IMG/VR virus record: IMGVR_UViG_3300042381_000237
Coordinates: 1 to 23,576 of that record
Length of the DNA stretch: 23,576 nt
DNA from: a virus
Strand: one strand, 5' to 3'
Below, piece by piece: positions 12,859-21,275 of the stretch (its first letter is position 1; every line of letters begins with the position of its first letter). The translations under genes were made by a program, and so were the position numbers. The notes under the pieces were generated by a model. It ran no database searches and was not told the origin of the DNA. It saw only the letters and a program-made list of their open reading frames with translations.

Positions 12859-14892
12859 TCATCGGTTGGCTTTGCGCTTCAGCAGCTCTTCCATCGATTT
12901 GACGGCGTTTTCTTTGTTGATCCCGCGTAAATTTTCCGCTTTTTCGGCCAGCAAGTCGAATGCTCTTTCGGCAATTCGACCACGGGCAATGTCAACCCCA
13001 GTCCCTAAAACGCCTTGAGCAACTTCGCTTTTTAGTGAAGTCTGCGCAGCCGCGCCAAACATGCGGTCGAGTTCATTGACAAAAATAAGCTGGCTCACAA
13101 TGTCATCGTCTAGCTTCATGCCGTACTTGGCGGCCACTTGGTTGGCCTGGTCAAGTGAGTCAATCAGGTTGGCGCGTGTGCTGTAGTTGCTGGTCAACTT
13201 GCGCATGGCCGTGCCAAGGGCTTTGTTGGCGTTCTCTGAATCAAAGTTAATTTGAGTGCCTGCGGATTTCTGCAATTCGTCTAGCGCTGTGATGGTGTCG
13301 GCATACTTTTCATTAGCGGCTTTGTAGACTGGAAACTTTTCGCCTAGTGATTGGTTCAAGTTGCGGCGCAAGCCTTTAACGGCCCTTTCCGCTTCAGCGG
13401 TCAACGGGTTAGCAATACTTCTTTTGCCGTAGTCAACTTGTGTGTCAATGAATCGCTTTGCATCATGGACCCCTAATGCATCGGGCGCTTCTGTTTTGCT
13501 TAATCTTTTGAGAACGCGGTTAAGCAACTTCTCACCAGCTTCATCCCCTTCAATCCTTGATCCTGCCAAGTTGGCTTTGGCAACGCCATTTTGATCTAGC
13601 TCAACTTTAACGCCGATCTTGCCCAGGTCATCAATAAATGAATTTACAGCAGTATCGTAGTCAACGGTCTGGCCGCGCAGCCTGCTTTGTGCAATGCGGT
13701 CAATGGCTTTTCCAGATGACTTATTTGCCTTATCAAGAAAATCAATCCGAGCCTGTACGGTGTCCCCAAGAATGTCTGCTGGCCTGTTTAGTGTCCGATA
13801 GACCTCGCTCTTTTCGCCCATCTTAAATTTGTTGAGCATCTGGAGCATGGCCGTGCGGTCTTTGTCGGATGCGGCCTTGATGCTGGCAATCGTTCCGTCC
13901 TTCCAGCCTTGATTAATGGCTGAAACTGCTTCGTTGTCCGGTACTGCTTGAGTGCCTGACAAACGAAACTTTACAGTTTCCACTGAATCAGGATTCTGGG
14001 AAATTTGCCGCTTAATGAGCTGTTGATTTTCTGGAGAAATCTTTTCGCCAATGGTGGCTTTGATGCTTTGTAAAGATTCTTGCACCGTTGGCGCATCACT
14101 TGGGGTGTAGCCAAGTCGTAATTGCTCAGCCGTTACTGGAGCGCCTTGCTCTTTAATGCCGGCGCCAGGTGCCGCAATCTGCTTTGCAACTTTTCCAGCA
14201 ACTGCTTTTAATGCTGTAGGTATAGATGGAACGAAAGCACCGCCTACGGTTGCTGCAATTTGACCAACAGGGCCGGCCCCTGCTTCTTTTGCCAATTGTC
14301 CTGCGCCACCAGCCGTTGCGCCCGTGACTGTTTGCAGGCCTGGCGTGGTCGCCATCATACGGCCAACCTCCCGGGCGACTGGCCCTGTTGCGGCAGATTC
14401 CAAGGCTTTGCCTACGGCAACTCCGCCTGCGCCGCCGCTTGCGCCAGCCGCTGTCGTCTGTACGATGCGCTCTGCTGCTGTGCGTGGTTGCGCTACACCG
14501 ACACGAGTAAGCAAATCCTCCAATGCATCGGTAGGCAATGTGTATTTTGTGCCGAATAGACTATTGATTGAACCAACAATCGGATCGCCAAGCACTCCCG
14601 CAAGGGTAGCGGCACCAGCACCTGCAATAGCTCCTGGGATCGCGCCAATGCCAGCAAACGGTGCGCCGATCATTGCGCCAAGTGTCGCACCAGCTGCCGG
14701 CAAAGCCAAGCCCCTGGTAGCCGCGCCAGCAACGCCGGCTGCGGTTGTGGCTGGCACGTCAACAGCGCCGCCATATTGAGCCGCAAGGGCCGTCAGGTCT
14801 TCTTGTTTGGCGGGTGGCGGAACTCCCGCCTCAGAAGACGGCTCAACTATGCCGCCAAATTGCTTTGCAAGTGCTTTATAGTCTGTTGCCAT
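12859..14892 (-). CDS. Ejection (internal virion) protein, P22 gp16 position
   Basis: 677 residues. The N-terminus repeats an ALAxQ[FY]GG motif (YKALAKQFGGIVEP and DLTALAAQYGGAVDVP). Residues ~50-120 are Ala/Gly-rich and hydrophobic (GAATRGLALPAAGATLGAMIGAPFAGIGAIPGAIAGAGAATLAGVLG), suited to membrane insertion. The long C-terminal part is helical and charged. Size, Gly/Ala-rich membrane-active segment and position (third of three, next to the tailspike) match the gp16-type ejection protein of P22-like phages (about 600 residues), which passes into the cell with the DNA. No lysozyme or transglycosylase motif is seen. The start overlaps nothing, but its stop and the tailspike are separated by 62 bases with no clear signal. 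Confidence 0.72.
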   Translation of the reverse strand: MATDYKALAKQFGGIVEPSSEAGVPPPAKQEDLTALAAQYGGAVDVPATTAAGVAGAATRGLALPAAGATLGAMIGAPFAGIGAIPGAIAGAGAATLAGVLGDPIVGSINSLFGTKYTLPTDALEDLLTRVGVAQPRTAAERIVQTTAAGASGGAGGVAVGKALESAATGPVAREVGRMMATTPGLQTVTGATAGGAGQLAKEAGAGPVGQIAATVGGAFVPSIPTALKAVAGKVAKQIAAPGAGIKEQGAPVTAEQLRLGYTPSDAPTVQESLQSIKATIGEKISPENQQLIKRQISQNPDSVETVKFRLSGTQAVPDNEAVSAINQGWKDGTIASIKAASDKDRTAMLQMLNKFKMGEKSEVYRTLNRPADILGDTVQARIDFLDKANKSSGKAIDRIAQSRLRGQTVDYDTAVNSFIDDLGKIGVKVELDQNGVAKANLAGSRIEGDEAGEKLLNRVLKRLSKTEAPDALGVHDAKRFIDTQVDYGKRSIANPLTAEAERAVKGLRRNLNQSLGEKFPVYKAANEKYADTITALDELQKSAGTQINFDSENANKALGTAMRKLTSNYSTRANLIDSLDQANQVAAKYGMKLDDDIVSQLIFVNELDRMFGAAAQTSLKSEVAQGVLGTGVDIARGRIAERAFDLLAEKAENLRGINKENAVKSMEELLKRKANR

Positions 14893-16310
14893 TATTTAAT
14901 CCCTGCGGCTTTTTTGTAAGCATCGGCAGCAGCTTGATTAGGAAATTTGACTCTTGTCCCATCAGGTAGTGGAACAAAAACTTCCTGTTTTGCTGGAACA
15001 TCACTTGGCAAAGCAGGCAATCCTGCGCGAGCTGCAATATTAACTCTTGCAATTTCCATTAATCTTACTGCTTCAGTGACATTTGCAATAAGTTGGCTTG
15101 GAGATTGTTTCAAGCTCAAATTCTGCAAAGACGCTTGCAACTTGTCGCCTTCTTTTTCAGTTAAAGTGCCGGTCCCTTTGATTTTTGGTATTTGAGCAAT
15201 AAATGCTTGCGACCCAAGAGTCTCAACTAATGCCTCAAAGTCGGCAACATCCTGATTGGTAGTTGGCAATCTTGATGCTATTGGCCCAGTTGCAGATTTA
15301 ATAATGCTTATTGGTGTCCGCTTGATTTGTTCGGCTGTATTGATGAAGTTGTCAATGTCTGCCGATTGACTGGCAAGCGTTGCTCGTTGATCCCTGTCTG
15401 CAGTGTCTCGCTTGTCTTTTGCATCATCAATTTTTTGCCGCAATTCATCTCGCCGAAGTAAGTTTGTTTCTTTGGCTTGTGCTGCGTTAAGCGCTGCAAT
15501 GAGAGCGTTCTCTCTGTTAATGATAATGTCTGCATCAGTCTTGCGTATAACAGCGGCTGACTTGTCAATCTCTGCTTGTTCTTTTCGTTCTGTAAACTTA
15601 GCCTCGACCGCCGCCTTGGCTGCGTTTGCCGTTGCTAGTGCGGCATCAGCGGCTGCTTTCTCCTTCGAATTCTTGGCGGCGTCTTGAGCTACAGTAGCAT
15701 CTGCTATGGCTTTATCTGCCTTTGCAATGGCTTCTCTTTTTACTTCTGGCGCCAAGGCCTCTTCCCGCGCCGTGCTCAAGCTCTTGTCAATGTTCTCAAA
15801 GAATTCTTTTGCACCTGGGATGCCTGCTGTACGAGCTGCCAAAGATTTGAAAACAATGGTTGGGCCACGTTTTGGATCTGCTGCTGCTGTGGCCATGTCA
15901 TCAAACAAAGCGGCGTCCTGGTTGTCACCGCTGTTGCGTGCGGCAGCGGCGCTATCTTGCAGAAGTTTGATGCCAATTTCCGGGTTTGTTTGCAGTGCCG
16001 AAAGGATTCGACCAGTGGAATTCAGTGTGCCTTGCTGCTGCTCTTTGCTGATGCCTTCCATGAATGGTCGGAATGCGTTGGCCTGCTCTGGCGAAAGGAG
16101 CGAGGCGTAGCGGGCAGCGTCACGCATGGTAGGGTTAGGATTCGTAAAGAATTTAGCCTGCTCTTGCGCCGCCAACTGTTGCCGCTGTTGCTGCTGGACC
16201 ATGGCGGCTTGCTTTTGCTGCAACTCGACCATGCCAGCGCCAAGCTGGAGGCCTTGCAATGATTGAGCAAAGGGGTCAGCGACTTGTGCGAGGTAGTTGA
16301 TTGGTTCCAT
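14892..16310 (-). CDS. Ejection (internal virion) protein, P22 gp20 position
   Basis: 472 residues, close to the ~470 of P22 gp20. The opening EPINYLAQVADPFAQSLQGLQLGAGMVELQQKQ and long glutamine-rich helix (AAMVQQQQRQQLAAQEQAKFF) are typical of these proteins. Residues ~190-310 form an extended charged coiled coil (AIADATVAQDAAKNSKEKAAADAALATANAAKAAVEAKFTERKEQ). The C-terminus, FVPLPDGTRVKFPNQAAADAYKKAAGIK, is a short beta-helix unit seen in phage internal proteins. Its stop overlaps the start of the gp16-position gene (TAATG at 14890-14894), so both are made together. Assignment is by position and architecture. Confidence 0.75.
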   Translation of the reverse strand: MEPINYLAQVADPFAQSLQGLQLGAGMVELQQKQAAMVQQQQRQQLAAQEQAKFFTNPNPTMRDAARYASLLSPEQANAFRPFMEGISKEQQQGTLNSTGRILSALQTNPEIGIKLLQDSAAAARNSGDNQDAALFDDMATAAADPKRGPTIVFKSLAARTAGIPGAKEFFENIDKSLSTAREEALAPEVKREAIAKADKAIADATVAQDAAKNSKEKAAADAALATANAAKAAVEAKFTERKEQAEIDKSAAVIRKTDADIIINRENALIAALNAAQAKETNLLRRDELRQKIDDAKDKRDTADRDQRATLASQSADIDNFINTAEQIKRTPISIIKSATGPIASRLPTTNQDVADFEALVETLGSQAFIAQIPKIKGTGTLTEKEGDKLQASLQNLSLKQSPSQLIANVTEAVRLMEIARVNIAARAGLPALPSDVPAKQEVFVPLPDGTRVKFPNQAAADAYKKAAGIK

Positions 16311-16319
16311 GGTGCGCCT

Positions 16320-17096
16320 TTAGAAGCTCAAGCCAAGATCTTGATTGCCGTATGCAAGGCCAGAGCCGAAGCCAGAGGAGCCGAGTGGGGTTTGTGAGAA
16401 TCTGGCTTGCAGGCTTGAGGCGTCATTGCCAAAAAGATTGCCAAACCCACCCGCACCTTGAAGTGTGCCGAATGCTTTGTTGATGCCGCCAGTGAGTGCG
16501 CTTTGCTGGCCTAGGATTCCGCCAGCTTCGGCCTGTCCTTGCCGCCCAAGTAGGGTGGCAATGTTGGTTCCTGTGGACATGCCGGCATTGCCGACGCCGG
16601 CAGCTGCGTTCTGGCCAATGGAGGTCAAACCACCGAGGCGGCCGTATTGCTGTTCAATCAGGCTGGAGAGGAGTTGAGGCCTAAATTGAGCAAGAGCGGC
16701 TTGCACGTTGCCGCCGCGCAGACCGCCAGTAGCTGACGCATTCTGGAGGATGGCGTTTTCACCTTGCTGCTGGAGCGCAGCAAACTGTGGGCTGCCTTGC
16801 AGGGCTGCGATAGCTTGCTGTTGTGCGCCTGGCGCACCTAGTCCAAGCAAAGCCTGCTGCTGTGCGAGCGCTCCTGTGCCGGCTTCGTTGTAAGGCTGCA
16901 AGAGCTGCCGAATGGCATCAAACTGTCGGCGCTGTTCGTCGATTCCGCCTTGCGCTGCTTGCTGCTGTACTTGTGAGGCTTGGCCTACCGACTCGCTGCC
17001 CTCAATCGCTCCACCAAGACCGGCGCCAATTGCACCGCCGACTCCCGGAAGGAAGAAGTTGCCCGCAATGCCGCCCAGTACGCTGAGTAGACCCAT
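16320..17096 (-). CDS. Ejection / DNA transfer protein, P22 gp7 position
   Basis: 258 residues (P22 gp7 about 230). N-terminal GLLSVLGGIAGNFFLPGVGGAIGAGLGGAIEG is a glycine-zipper-like hydrophobic helix, followed by a Gln-rich region (QVQQQAAQGGIDEQRRQFDAIRQLLQPYNEAGTGAL) and Gln/Gly/Ala-rich repeats (ALLGLGAPGAQQQAIAAL, LRGGNVQAALAQF). This 'QYNEAGTGAL..Q..L.G' pattern is widespread in phage DNA transfer proteins annotated with gp7-like function. GAGGTG lies four bases before the ATG. It is the first of the three coupled ejection genes and directly follows the HNH insertion in the minus-strand direction. Confidence 0.78.
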   Translation of the reverse strand: MGLLSVLGGIAGNFFLPGVGGAIGAGLGGAIEGSESVGQASQVQQQAAQGGIDEQRRQFDAIRQLLQPYNEAGTGALAQQQALLGLGAPGAQQQAIAALQGSPQFAALQQQGENAILQNASATGGLRGGNVQAALAQFRPQLLSSLIEQQYGRLGGLTSIGQNAAAGVGNAGMSTGTNIATLLGRQGQAEAGGILGQQSALTGGINKAFGTLQGAGGFGNLFGNDASSLQARFSQTPLGSSGFGSGLAYGNQDLGLSF

Positions 17097-17167
17097 AAAA
17101 ACACCTCAATATTCATTGGATGCCGCTGGTAGCGTTTTCCTCAGCGACTTGATTTTCACACAAATGC

Positions 17168-17195
17168 TTGCTTTTGCAAACGCCTATCGTAAAAT
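17168..17195 (+). promoter_or_regulatory. Possible promoter for the HNH endonuclease gene
   Basis: TTGCTT (17168-17173) and TAAAAT (17190-17195) are spaced by 16 bases on the plus strand, in the 186-base gap between the gp7-position gene and the HNH gene. The gene lies opposite to its neighbours and so needs its own promoter. The -35 match is weak (three of six). The rest of the gap shows only a short CGCT/AGCG hairpin near 17125. Confidence 0.35.
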
Positions 17196-17282
17196 TGGCT
17201 GGCAGCTTACCCGACGGGGGACAGGCGATTCATCACCGCTTGCTGCAACTTTTGATGGCTTTCCACTCCGATGAGGTGCAAC

Positions 17283-17762
17283 ATGATCGCTCAACAACGA
17301 CTGCGCGAGCTTGCGCATTACTGCCCAAAAACTGGAAAATTTACCCACCTTCAGTCTAAGGGGCGCAAGAAATCCGGGACGCCTGCCGGGTCGCTGCGAT
17401 GCGATGGGTACGTTTACGTCATGTTCGACGGATTCCGTGCAATGGCGCACCAGTTCGCGTTGCTGTACGTGACGGGCGAATGGCCAACGCAAGAGATTGA
17501 CCACATCGACGGCAATAAAGCCAACAATGCCTTTGCCAACTTGCGGCAGGTAAGCAGGCGAATTAACACCGAGAACAAGCGCGCAGCCAAGCGCACCAGC
17601 ACGACTGGATTGCTTGGCGTGATAAGGCATCCACGTGGGTTTGTTGCTCGCATCGTTAGTGAAGGCAAGCGCACATATCTTGGCATCTTTGAGACGCCAG
17701 AGGCTGCGCATGAGGCCTACGTGCAGGCAAAGCGAGAGTTGCATCAAGGCTGCACCATTTAA
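17283..17762 (+). CDS. HNH homing-type endonuclease with AP2 DNA-binding domain
   Basis: 159 residues from the ATG at 17283, chosen over 17271 because GAGGTG lies four bases upstream. The HNH_3-type nuclease core is visible as MAHQFALLYVTGEWP (H57), EIDHIDGNKANN (D73, H74, N78) and ANLRQVSRRINTENK. An AP2-like DNA-binding unit follows at 105-157 (TGLLGVIRHPRGFVARIV..KRTYLGIFETPEAAHEAY). This HNH-AP2 pair is typical of free-standing homing endonucleases that spread through phage genomes by cutting gene-free relatives. It is the only plus-strand gene inside the minus-strand virion block, fitting an inserted mobile gene. No intron or intein boundary is seen. It overlaps the convergent neighbour by four bases. 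Confidence 0.9.
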   Translation: MIAQQRLRELAHYCPKTGKFTHLQSKGRKKSGTPAGSLRCDGYVYVMFDGFRAMAHQFALLYVTGEWPTQEIDHIDGNKANNAFANLRQVSRRINTENKRAAKRTSTTGLLGVIRHPRGFVARIVSEGKRTYLGIFETPEAAHEAYVQAKRELHQGCTI

Positions 17763-18157
17763 TCGTCTTCCTGCTCTCGTTCTTCCCATGCTTGACATGA
17801 TCTCATGTCATGACAAATGAAATCAAAATTTTTGCAGTAGCCGCGATACCCTGCTCCATCGTCCCATTGGTTGCGTGGGATTCTGTCCATCTTGGCTTGC
17901 GTCAGCGGGTCATTGAAAAAGTACTCACAGTTCGAGCACCGGCGGCGGCGGGCCTCTTTCTCGTCCACCTGCATCGCCTTGCCAACAGCGACCCAATAGA
18001 CCTTGTTGGCCGTTGGCTCGTTGGATGGGTTCTCAGGGCCAAGCATCCAGTCCTCGATGACGGCATCGGTGTTCTTCTTGTTCTTCGCCGTGGTGATGAA
18101 CTCCTCGCCCATCGGCAGGCCTGCAAAGCCCTGGGGGATGACCATAAATTCTTTCAT
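17759..18157 (-). CDS. Cys-rich conserved phage protein
   Basis: 132 residues. The N-terminal part starts MKEFMVIPQGFAGLPMGEEFITTA and is followed by KVYWVAVGKAMQVDEKEARRRR. The C-terminal third carries CSNCEYF, GYCKNFDFICHDMRSC and a closing QAWEE, a likely zinc-binding unit. A similar C..C....C..C..W arrangement appears in the small protein at 2665-2856. It lies between the needle-like gene region and the ejection genes, where P22 has its small head-assembly gene gp14, but sequence gives no sign of that function. It is probably a conserved virion-associated or assembly protein of unknown role. Confidence 0.7.
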   Translation of the reverse strand: MKEFMVIPQGFAGLPMGEEFITTAKNKKNTDAVIEDWMLGPENPSNEPTANKVYWVAVGKAMQVDEKEARRRRCSNCEYFFNDPLTQAKMDRIPRNQWDDGAGYRGYCKNFDFICHDMRSCQAWEEREQEDD

Positions 18158-18171
18158 GCTGTTGGGCTCCT

Positions 18172-18507
18172 TCAGGTAATTTCGCGGCCTGATGCGCGGA
18201 TGGTCAGCGATGTGGCTGCGCTGGCAATGGTAGAGATGAGGCCGCCGGGCTCCAGCGCTTGACCGACCAACTCCGGGAACGTGTAGGTCTCGTCCGGTGC
18301 AATGCTGCGAGTGTCCACGATCAGGTTGGCCGCGCCAGCGCTGCCGCTACTGGTCACCAGGTTGACGCCGATCGTCACGTTGCCGCCGCTGGTGTTGGTG
18401 GCGGTGAATTTGTCGATGATCGCCTTGCAGTTGATGGCGGTGTACTGCGTGGTCTGGCTGTTCTCGGCCTGCTTTGCTGGGATTAGGACTTTGACGGTTA
18501 CGGTCAT
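18172..18507 (-). CDS. Small beta-rich structural protein
   Basis: 111 residues, almost all beta-type sequence: VTVKVLIPAKQAENSQTTQYTAINCKAIIDKFTATNTSGGNVTIGVNL, then DTRSIAPDETYTFPELVGQALEPGGLISTIASAATSLTIRASG. The pattern 'FTATNTSGGNVTIGVNLV...G.L.Iv..r.I.pgeTy..pel.G..L.pG..I' is frequent in small phage structural proteins with a jelly-roll or Ig-like fold. It sits just downstream of the needle-like protein and eight bases separate them. Likely a virion decoration or tail component. Name and precise role are unknown. Confidence 0.7.
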   Translation of the reverse strand: MTVTVKVLIPAKQAENSQTTQYTAINCKAIIDKFTATNTSGGNVTIGVNLVTSSGSAGAANLIVDTRSIAPDETYTFPELVGQALEPGGLISTIASAATSLTIRASGREIT

Positions 18508-18515
18508 GATGGCTT

Positions 18516-19754
18516 TTATTGCTCGGTTTGAGTGACGGCAAGGATGACGGCTGGCGCTGCTGGGGCAAAAGCGGTAGCCGCTACGGTTGCAATGCTAACG
18601 TTGGTATTATTTGCGGCATACATTACTTCAATAAAATCACCAGCAAGCAAGGACGCAACTTCATTTAGCGTTATTACCAAATACCCATTGTTCAGCGTGA
18701 TAGATGCAACTCTAGCTGAATTAGTAAAGTCAGTTGTGCCATTCAATCGCAACCAAATCCAAATAGATTTCTGAGATGAATTGGTTGATGTAATCTGCAC
18801 CGAGCAAGCAATATTGTACAGTCCAGCCTGGGCAACAATAATTTGCGATGTTGTTCCGCCAATACTGACGCCATTGGCGATCTCTGTATTAGTGAACAGC
18901 AACGGATAAGCCGTGTTGATTACAGCAGGGCTTTGGCTATTTGTTTTGGTGAATTCGCCGTAATAAATTTGCTGTTCAATGGTTGGGCGTACAAATATAA
19001 CGCCGTCAGTTGTGCCAACTTGCAGAACGGCTGCAATTGGAACCACGTTATTTGGCGCAGTAGGCTTAACATTGGTAAGCCCTCCGGCCACGGTAGGCGA
19101 GGCGTACAAAATGTCGCCCAACGTAAACGCACTGGTGTCCAGATTGCGCACAAACCCCCATACAGTGCAGTATCCTTTTTCTCCAGTGTCCGGTAAATCG
19201 TGCGTCATTACGCCAACAACATATAGCGTATTTGTTGCGCCATTTGCTAGGTATGGAGCAATCGACAACGCGCTATCGGGAACGGCCCCCGTAAAGCCCA
19301 CCACGGTGCCGTTGGGGATGGTGACGCCGGTGAAGTTGGCTACGCGAGCGTAGGTTTCTAGCCCAACTTGCTGAACAACGCCGTACTCCATCCCAATATC
19401 AGCGGTTTGGTCTGTCTCGTTCCACGCCATGCGTGCCATGCGGGAAACGTGTGGTGCGGATTGATCGAAGTCGATGTAATCAGTAACAACAGAGTTGTTG
19501 TTCTCAATGACTGGGGCCGCCGCCAGCAGTTCTACCGCATTGGCGATGCGCGTGAGTTGCGCCAGTGCATCATTCGCCGTGGCCTGGGCGTTGCCGGCAG
19601 CGATGTTGACCTCCAGCACGCCATCAGGCCCGATGGCATCAACGGCCGCAAACAGCAGTTCGAACTGTCTGATCTGCTGCTGGTCGGTCAAAAACTGCGC
19701 GAGCTGATCCCGCGTCAGATTGAGCTTGCGAGAGTTCGGCGCAGTGGTTGCCAT
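18516..19754 (-). CDS. Tail-needle-position protein with jelly-roll (C1q/TNF-like) tip
   Basis: 412 residues immediately after the gp10-like gene, where P22-like phages encode the gp26 tail needle. Residues 1-85 are helical (LTRDQLAQFLTDQQQIRQFELLFAAVDAI, AQATANDALAQLTRIANAVELL), suited to a trimeric coiled coil. The middle (GMEYGVVQQVGLETYARVANFTGVTIPNGTVVGFTGA ... GDILYASPTVAGGLT) is a beta module seen in phage fibres. The last ~145 residues (YGEFTKTNSQSPAVINTAYPLLFTNTEI ... GLYNIACSVQIT ... GDFIEVMYAANNTNVSI) have the layout of a C1q/TNF-like jelly-roll knob. DNA coding the tip is much more AT-rich than the N-terminal part. Needle function is inferred from position and architecture. Confidence 0.65.
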   Translation of the reverse strand: MATTAPNSRKLNLTRDQLAQFLTDQQQIRQFELLFAAVDAIGPDGVLEVNIAAGNAQATANDALAQLTRIANAVELLAAAPVIENNNSVVTDYIDFDQSAPHVSRMARMAWNETDQTADIGMEYGVVQQVGLETYARVANFTGVTIPNGTVVGFTGAVPDSALSIAPYLANGATNTLYVVGVMTHDLPDTGEKGYCTVWGFVRNLDTSAFTLGDILYASPTVAGGLTNVKPTAPNNVVPIAAVLQVGTTDGVIFVRPTIEQQIYYGEFTKTNSQSPAVINTAYPLLFTNTEIANGVSIGGTTSQIIVAQAGLYNIACSVQITSTNSSQKSIWIWLRLNGTTDFTNSARVASITLNNGYLVITLNEVASLLAGDFIEVMYAANNTNVSIATVAATAFAPAAPAVILAVTQTEQ

Positions 19755-19757
19755 GCT

Positions 19758-21272
19758 TTAGAACGCCAGCGCTTCTAGCTGGGCCTCGAGCCTGGCGAAT
19801 GACACGTGGGCGCTACTGTCGCCCCTGAAGCGCTGGATGCGCCAGTTGCGCATGTGGCCTTGCTGAAACCATGCCAGGCGCTTCTTGGTGTCTCCTGTGG
19901 TGCCGACTGAGATGAACCTGTCCTGGCTCCATGATCTGCCGTCCACCGAGTAGCTCGTGCTGATCTGCGGGTTTCCGAGTGCCGCTGAATTCGGAACAGC
20001 GAGCTCGAGCAGGATGTATTCGCCATTCTCTTGCAGCAAAAAGAACCCGTTTTCTTGGAGCAAGCCGTTGACCACCTGCGTGGCCAGGGCAACGCTTCCC
20101 GTCAATGCCACCAGTTCTAGCTTGTTGAAGATGGCGCCATTGCTCTCGTTGTAGACGATGAGCGTACCGAATTCCCAACGCACCTGTTGGCCCCAGTGGT
20201 GGCCGGTGTCCTGCACGAGATACCCGATGGCGTTGGACTGCGGATCTCCGACCAGCCACTTGCTGTAGCACCAGACGATGTTCCTGGCCCGGTACTGCGC
20301 GATGCCGGTGGTGGTGCTGGCCAGAACAAACCAGACCTGCTCCTGCAACTCTCGAGAGGCCGATGCGTCGTAGACCAGCGTTTGGTCTGGCAGGTGAACG
20401 TAGAGGTGTTCGTGCGCCTTGTCGTTCCTGGACTCTAGCTTTACCGTGCTCAGTTGAGCCTCGGTGTACCGCTGAAGAATGTTGTCGATCTCTTGAGTGC
20501 TGACCTTTGTTGTCGTTGCGGAGACGCCAAGATAGATGCCGGGTGCCTCGTTCCGCCCGCCGCCAAGGAAGGCCATCGCATCAACAAAAACGCAGCAGGC
20601 CTGAGTGCCAACAACACCCTTTTGAATCTGAGCGCCCTCGATCCTTGCGAACGGAAACAGATCGCCGCCCACGTTGTTGAAGACCTCGATGGTGTGCCGA
20701 TTGAGAGCGTAAACCTCGTTGCGGAGCTTGAGCAGCGCTAGTATCGGGTCGGGGTCTGCTTCGCTTGACCCGTACTTCAGCGGGTTGACGGCGAATGGAT
20801 CGTTTAGCTCTGTGACGATCAGGTACTGGCCATCGGTGGTCATGAAGTAGCCATCGACCCAACAGAAGTCGATCACGAAGCCCAGGTCCGGGTCTGTGAC
20901 TTGCAGCAACCCTGCAGTGCTGTTCCAGTAGTACAGGCGGCCACCGGATGCGACCGCCAGGCTGGTGAAGCTGTAGTCGAAGGTCACCAGGTTGGTGGTT
21001 GGCCCGCCAACGTCGCCAAGGACGGTTACAGCGCCGCTGCTTGAGACAGAGACCAAGCTGGTGCCCATGACCCGATAGCAGATGTTGTTCCACTCAATGC
21101 CGCCGCGGTCAACGCCTGGGCCTGTCCCATTGGCGACAATGCCATCACCTGGGCGAAGGAAGCCGTTGCTGATGCCGCTGACCTTTGGCACGGGCACCAG
21201 ATTGACGGGGTAGCTGGTGCGAATCTCCGGCGTGCCGTCAGTGTAAATTCCGTTCAGGATTGGAATTTGCAT
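19758..21272 (-). CDS. Packaged-DNA stabilisation protein, P22 gp10-like
   Basis: 504 residues (P22 gp10 about 470). The start PILNGIYTDGTPEIRTSYPVNLVPVPKVSGISNGFLRPGDGIV follows the conserved opening 'PVN..P.PK....S.GfLR..PGi' of the Phage_stabilise family, and the whole is a WD-like beta-propeller pattern with repeated short strands (VDGYFMTTDGQYLIVTELND, ALNRHTIEVFNNVGG, PFARIEGAQIQKGVVG, YCFVDAM-like pieces). The protein plugs the portal channel after packaging and holds the needle. An inserted piece near 20010-20063 repeats LLQENG/YILLE as in the small gene at 21567-21701. Upstream is the DUF6321-like gene and downstream the needle candidate, as expected. Confidence 0.88.
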   Translation of the reverse strand: MQIPILNGIYTDGTPEIRTSYPVNLVPVPKVSGISNGFLRPGDGIVANGTGPGVDRGGIEWNNICYRVMGTSLVSVSSSGAVTVLGDVGGPTTNLVTFDYSFTSLAVASGGRLYYWNSTAGLLQVTDPDLGFVIDFCWVDGYFMTTDGQYLIVTELNDPFAVNPLKYGSSEADPDPILALLKLRNEVYALNRHTIEVFNNVGGDLFPFARIEGAQIQKGVVGTQACCVFVDAMAFLGGGRNEAPGIYLGVSATTTKVSTQEIDNILQRYTEAQLSTVKLESRNDKAHEHLYVHLPDQTLVYDASASRELQEQVWFVLASTTTGIAQYRARNIVWCYSKWLVGDPQSNAIGYLVQDTGHHWGQQVRWEFGTLIVYNESNGAIFNKLELVALTGSVALATQVVNGLLQENGFFLLQENGEYILLELAVPNSAALGNPQISTSYSVDGRSWSQDRFISVGTTGDTKKRLAWFQQGHMRNWRIQRFRGDSSAHVSFARLEAQLEALAF

Positions 21273-21275
21273 GGC

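Noticed and set aside
14260-14779. Plus-strand open frames opposite the gp16-position gene
   Set aside because: They mirror the Ala/Gly-rich codons of the minus-strand gene and have no start signals or neighbours in operon.
17097-17282. Group I intron around the HNH gene
   Set aside because: The gene lies between two complete genes and no coding sequence is interrupted; no intron core sequences were seen.
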